DNA of 25,373 bases from CAYLMG01 sp964464635. GTDB taxonomy: Bacteria; Planctomycetota; Phycisphaerae; Sedimentisphaerales; Anaerobacaceae. The DNA is taken from positions 1 through 25,373 of the forward strand of contig CAYXGT010000036.1 in assembly GCA_964464635.1 (NCBI GenBank). Reading direction: 5' to 3'. Below are positions 21,770 through 25,373 of the stretch, piece after piece (position 1 is the first letter of the stretch; every line of letters starts with the position of its first letter). The notes beneath the pieces were generated by a model. That model was not told where the DNA came from, ran no database searches, and saw nothing but the letters and a program-made list of their open reading frames with translations. The position numbers were made by a program, and so were the translations under genes.

Positions 21770-23902
21770 ATGAATAAGCAGAAAAAAACCAAAAATAAAA
21801 ATTTGAAAATTCAATGCAGGAATCTGCCGGGATTTATACTTAATAAAAAACGGATTTTTATTATTCTGATTTTTACGGCAATTGCTCTGACGGCACTGGG
21901 GCTGATGGCGACGACCATAAATACAAAATCAGTCGCTTCTGATGCCGGCAGTACATATACAGCCAGGCTCGGTGATTTAACCGTTACGGTTGCCGAGGGC
22001 GGAAGCATCCGGGCACGAAATTCAATTGAATATAAATGCCAGGTAGAGCGAAGGTCCCAGACAATGATACTCAAAATTGTGCCTGCCGGTACTTATGTGA
22101 CCCAGCAGGACGTGGATAACGGTATGGTTCTGATAGATCTGGACTCTTCGACGTTGAAAGACGATTTGTCCCGGCAGGAAATGGAGCTTTCGGGCGACGA
22201 GGAATCCTATACCGCGGCAAAAGAAGGTTATCAGATAAGGGTAAAACAAAATGAAAGCGATATTGCTGACGCCGAGATGAGAGTAAGGTTTGCAAATATG
22301 GACCTCCAGAAGTATCTCGGCTCGGAAATATCAGAAAGGCTCATCAGGGATGTCAATCAGGCTTCAAATCTGTCGGAATATATCGCTCCTATTATTGGAA
22401 AAGTCAGAGATGACCCGAACGTGTTATTGGGCTCTGCTGCTTCTCAGCAGCTCAAAAGACTGCAGGATGATATAGTCCTGGCCAGAGGTAACCTCGCAAA
22501 CGCCGAGGCTACCCTCGCAGGAACCATCAAGCTTCATGATTCAAATTATGTTTCTGACCTTGACCTCGAAAGGGACAAGCTCACCGTAATGAATAGGCGT
22601 TTTTCTGCGGAAAGTTCTGAAGTAGCTCTCGATTTGTTTCTTCGATATGATTTGCCTAAAGACGCTGAGCAGTACTTGAGTAACTATATTGAGACAAGGC
22701 GCTCCCTCGACAGAACCTACGCAGAGTGCCGTTCAAGACTCGCCCAGGCTCAGGCAACGCTTAGTATGGCAGAACAAAGACTTAAAAGACAGCAGGAATA
22801 TGTGGATGACCTGAATAAACAGATTGAGTATTGCACAATAAAAGCAAAAGCGCCGGGCCTTGTCATTTATGGTGAAGGCGGAAGCGGCGATATGTTTAGA
22901 GCAATGAGGGGCAGGGGCACCACAAGCGGAATAATTGCTGAGGGTGAGCAGGTTTCAGAAGGTCAGACTCTTATTTCAATGCCTAATACGGCTGAAATGG
23001 TTGCTGAAATCGGTGTCCACGAAACAGAGGTTGACAAGGTTCGCCTGGGCCAGCCCGCAACTATAGTTATGGATGCTTTCCCGGACACAATATTGCGGGG
23101 AAAAGTCATTGAAGTCGCTCCGCTGCCGGATGAGCAGAGAGGTTGGTTGAATCCCGACCTTAAGGTCTATAAAACGCTTGTCCTGATAGAGGGCACTCAT
23201 GATTTTCTTAGAACAAGAATGTCGTGCAGGGTCACTGTATTTGTCGAGCAGCTCAAGAACGTGCTGACTGTGCCGATTCAGGTAGTGGCCAATCGCGGCG
23301 GGGGAAAAGTCTGTTATGTTATGACGCCGAACGGACCTGAGGAAAGGCAGGTTAAAACAGGAATTTTTAACGATATGTTTGTCCAGATCGCGAGCGGCCT
23401 CGAAGAAGGAGAGAACGTTATGATGAATCCGCCGTTGTTCAGCGGTCCGTCGTCTGAGGTTGCTATGTCCGCTGAGCAGCAGGAGCTTTTGGCAAGTGCC
23501 GCTCAGAACCAGAGCCAAAGCGGGCTTAACCCGGCTGTTGAAGTTGAATCCGCAGACCAGAGAAGAACGGGACGCCAAAGAGGACAAATGGGTATGGGTA
23601 TGGCAATGCCGGATATAAATGATATGCCTGCCGAAATGATCGACAGGGTAATGTCAATGATGTCGCAAAATAACCCGGAAAAACATCAGGAGCTTGTAAA
23701 GCTCCGCTCTGAAGATGAGGCAAAATTTAAAGCTGAGCTCCAGAAAGAGATGCAGAATGCAATGAGAAGATTTCAGCAGGGCGGTTTCCAGCAGGGTGGC
23801 TCCCCCCCCGGACAGGATGGCCAGCAGCAGAGAAGGTCTCGGCGACAGGACGGCCAACAGCAGGAATCTCAGAGCCGGAGTGACACCGATAATCAGGGGT
23901 GA
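21770..23902 (+). CDS. MacA-like periplasmic adaptor (membrane fusion protein) with long Met/Gln-rich tail
   Basis: This HlyD/MacA-family adaptor should link the inner-membrane ABC transporter to the TolC-like channel. The 710 residues comprise a basic N-terminus, one transmembrane helix (about 28-49), a lipoyl-like half (YTARLGDLTVTVAEGGSIRA), a long alpha-helical hairpin rich in Asp, Glu, Arg and Gln (about 120-355), the second lipoyl half (IEYCTIKAKAPGLVIYGEGG), and a beta-barrel with ATIVMDAFPDTILRGKVIEV, then VPIQVVANRGGGKVCYV. It is longer than the usual 370-420 residues. Much of the excess is a C-terminal extension from about residue 575, with a Met-rich part (QMGMGMAMPDINDMPAEM) and a Gln/Gly/Arg-rich, probably disordered end. 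The ATG at 21770 has AAGGA 8 nt upstream, preferred over an upstream GTG inside the previous gene. Confidence 0.88.
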   Translation: MNKQKKTKNKNLKIQCRNLPGFILNKKRIFIILIFTAIALTALGLMATTINTKSVASDAGSTYTARLGDLTVTVAEGGSIRARNSIEYKCQVERRSQTMILKIVPAGTYVTQQDVDNGMVLIDLDSSTLKDDLSRQEMELSGDEESYTAAKEGYQIRVKQNESDIADAEMRVRFANMDLQKYLGSEISERLIRDVNQASNLSEYIAPIIGKVRDDPNVLLGSAASQQLKRLQDDIVLARGNLANAEATLAGTIKLHDSNYVSDLDLERDKLTVMNRRFSAESSEVALDLFLRYDLPKDAEQYLSNYIETRRSLDRTYAECRSRLAQAQATLSMAEQRLKRQQEYVDDLNKQIEYCTIKAKAPGLVIYGEGGSGDMFRAMRGRGTTSGIIAEGEQVSEGQTLISMPNTAEMVAEIGVHETEVDKVRLGQPATIVMDAFPDTILRGKVIEVAPLPDEQRGWLNPDLKVYKTLVLIEGTHDFLRTRMSCRVTVFVEQLKNVLTVPIQVVANRGGGKVCYVMTPNGPEERQVKTGIFNDMFVQIASGLEEGENVMMNPPLFSGPSSEVAMSAEQQELLASAAQNQSQSGLNPAVEVESADQRRTGRQRGQMGMGMAMPDINDMPAEMIDRVMSMMSQNNPEKHQELVKLRSEDEAKFKAELQKEMQNAMRRFQQGGFQQGGSPPGQDGQQQRRSRRQDGQQQESQSRSDTDNQG

Positions 23903-23910
23903 ATAACGAG

Positions 23911-24639
23911 ATGACGACTTCAACTGACAATATGGATTTCACGGGTAGCGGCCCGATTTTGGTATTTGAGGATTTATGCAAAAGCTATCAGTTAGGCCTC
24001 ACTGAGCTTAAGGTGCTGAAAAACATAAATCTCGTAGTCAAAAAGGGCGAGTACGTTGCGATTATGGGGCCGAGCGGCTCCGGTAAATCAACTCTTCTGA
24101 ATATGATTGGATGTCTCGACCGACCTACCAGTGGAAAATATTACCTCGGTGACAAAGAGGTCGGACAGCTCGATGATGACAGCCTCTCAACAATCAGGGG
24201 CTCGCGAATAGGTTTTGTATTCCAGTCTTTTAATCTTATAAGTCAGCTCAATATAATCGAAAATATTGAGGTCCCGATTTTTTATCAGGGTATTTCCGAG
24301 CATGAAAGTGTGGCCAGGGCCAAAAAGCTGGCTGATATGGTTGGACTCGGAGACAGAGTAAAACATCGACCAACAGAGCTGTCCGGTGGTCAGCAGCAGA
24401 GGGTCGCTATTGCACGGGCACTGTCAAATGACCCATTGCTTGTGCTCGCTGACGAACCCACAGGAAATCTCGACTCCCAAAGCGGTAGAGACATCCTCGA
24501 TTTACTCGACCGTCTTCACGAGCAGGGCAAAACGCTTATCGTTGTAACGCACGACGAACATATCGGTTCGCACGCCCAAAGGTGCATTCACCTTTTTGAT
24601 GGCCAGATTGACAGAGAAGTGTATAAGGAACAAAATTAA
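23911..24639 (+). CDS. ABC transporter ATP-binding protein, MacB/LolD type
   Basis: This ATPase powers the adjacent permease in the MacAB-type efflux system. The 242 residues contain Walker A GPSGSGKST (53-61), the Q-loop in FVFQSFNLISQL, signature LSGGQQQR (157-164), Walker B LLVLADEP (176-183), D-loop NLDSQSG and switch His214 (VVTHDEH). The sequence FNLISQLNIIENIEVPIFYQ is typical of the MacB/LolD/FtsE group. ATG 23911 was chosen over GTG 23899, which overlaps the stop of the preceding gene; AGGGG lies about 11 nt before the ATG. It is separate from the permease, unlike E. coli MacB, where the two are fused. Confidence 0.92.
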   Translation: MTTSTDNMDFTGSGPILVFEDLCKSYQLGLTELKVLKNINLVVKKGEYVAIMGPSGSGKSTLLNMIGCLDRPTSGKYYLGDKEVGQLDDDSLSTIRGSRIGFVFQSFNLISQLNIIENIEVPIFYQGISEHESVARAKKLADMVGLGDRVKHRPTELSGGQQQRVAIARALSNDPLLVLADEPTGNLDSQSGRDILDLLDRLHEQGKTLIVVTHDEHIGSHAQRCIHLFDGQIDREVYKEQN

Positions 24640-24648
24640 TAGTGTCTT

Positions 24649-25373
24649 ATGATTTTATTTCGCCTTAAAAGAACGGTTAAGCTCGGAGTAAAAAGCCTTT
24701 GGATGCATCGGCTGCGCTCGACTCTGACGATGCTGGGTATTATTTTCGGCGTTTCTTCGGTCATCGCAATGCTGGCCATTGGCGAAGGTGCAAGTCGAAA
24801 TGCACAGGAAAAAATCTCTCAGCTTGGCAGTAGAAATATTATCATAAAAACTGTCCAGCCGCCCGAAGACCAGTCTGCTATGGGCCAGCAGCAAATGCTA
24901 AAAGAATATGGTCTTACTTACGATGATGCCGAGCGCTTCCGGAACAGCATACCGGATGTTCGCGTTATTGTGCCGAACCGCCTTATTTCACAGCAGGCGC
25001 AGTATCGGACTCGAAGGGTTTCCATCGAAGTGGTTGGTACGGTACCCTGGTATCAGGATATATCACCGGTAAGGGTGAAATTCGGCAGGTTTATAACCAG
25101 CACGGATATGCACTACAAGCAGGGCGTTTGTATTGTTGATGAGAAGGTTGTCAATGACCTTTTTGCTTTTGACGACCCGTTAGGACAGTCTGTCAAAATT
25201 GCAAGCGATTATTACCGTGTTGTCGGTGTCGTTACAGAACATGCTGAGGTTCGAACGTCGTCCTCAAGCGCCTTTGAAGCAGAGCAGCCGCAGGCAGGTG
25301 CAAAAAAGGGCGGCGCAAAACAGGGAAATATCTATATCCCTTTAACAACCAGCAAGGAACGTTTCGGTGAGAT
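24649..25373 (+). CDS. MacB-like ABC transporter permease, 3' end cut by window edge
   Basis: About 241 codons of a MacB-type permease are present. It begins ILFRLKRTVKLGVKSLWMHR followed by RSTLTMLGIIFGVSSVIAML, the first transmembrane helix of the MacB_PCD/FtsX family, then GEGASRNAQEKISQLGSRNI at the start of the large periplasmic domain, and ends in NIYIPLTTSKERFGE. The usual three C-terminal transmembrane helices lie beyond the window. A low-complexity stretch rich in Ser, Ala, Gln and Lys (SSSSAFEAEQPQAGAKKGG) interrupts the domain just before NIYIPL, where relatives usually have a short loop. The start is 10 nt after the ATPase stop, and no strong ribosome-binding site is visible, so coupling is likely. 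Confidence 0.88.
   Translation, partial: MILFRLKRTVKLGVKSLWMHRLRSTLTMLGIIFGVSSVIAMLAIGEGASRNAQEKISQLGSRNIIIKTVQPPEDQSAMGQQQMLKEYGLTYDDAERFRNSIPDVRVIVPNRLISQQAQYRTRRVSIEVVGTVPWYQDISPVRVKFGRFITSTDMHYKQGVCIVDEKVVNDLFAFDDPLGQSVKIASDYYRVVGVVTEHAEVRTSSSSAFEAEQPQAGAKKGGAKQGNIYIPLTTSKERFGE

Noticed and set aside
1..25373. CRISPR arrays, transposases, integrases or phage genes
   Set aside because: No regularly spaced repeats and no recognisable mobility proteins were found; only the REP-like element suggests mobility.

Overview
The window looks like a chromosomal segment from a planctomycete, most likely of the Phycisphaerae/Sedimentisphaerales type. The main pointers are a very large secreted parallel beta-helix protein ending in a dockerin-like calcium loop (GDLDGDCDVDFADLAILA), a uroporphyrinogen-decarboxylase-like methyltransferase of a type common in that group, and a glycyl-radical enzyme consistent with an anaerobic lifestyle. 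This assignment is an inference from gene style; no rRNA is present to fix the taxonomy.

Layout. (1) 1-3168, minus strand: a compact dTDP-L-rhamnose operon in the order rfbA-rfbC-rfbD-rfbB with overlapping or nearly abutting genes and a clear sigma70-type promoter; rfbB runs off the left edge. (2) 3203-5782, minus: the disaggregase ClpB. (3) 6035-7787, plus: an AT-rich orphan membrane-anchored protein, a REP-like pair of hairpins, and a divergent RNase HII-like protein that keeps the four acidic catalytic residues but has GFG where RNase HII has GRG. (4) 8153-13977, minus: five genes in one direction, namely a macro-domain protein overlapping a zinc alcohol dehydrogenase, a PmtA-like methyltransferase with its own promoter, and an activase-glycyl radical enzyme pair with its own promoter. 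The glycyl radical enzyme resembles trans-4-hydroxyproline dehydratase (HypD) along its length, but the Cys-X-Glu of characterised dehydratases is Cys-Val-Thr here. (5) 14249-18442, plus: a promoter, a leader of about 380 nt with structured RNA and two small ORFs, the 1228-residue beta-helix protein, and a strong terminator. (6) 18461-19810, minus: the UroD-like methyltransferase downstream of tRNA-Cys(GCA). (7) 20103-25373, plus: a four-gene efflux operon (TolC-like outer-membrane lipoprotein, MacA-like adaptor, ABC ATPase, MacB-like permease), with the last gene cut by the right edge.

How the genes work together. The rhamnose genes supply dTDP-L-rhamnose for surface polysaccharide. The activase installs the glycyl radical on its partner enzyme, and the nearby alcohol dehydrogenase could reduce an aldehyde or ketone made by such an enzyme, although they are separate transcription units on present evidence. 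The efflux genes form a complete tripartite MacAB-TolC-type system. The strongest candidates for something undescribed are the CxT glycyl radical enzyme, the leader RNA with a sequestered ribosome-binding site ahead of the beta-helix gene, and the RNase HII-like protein.
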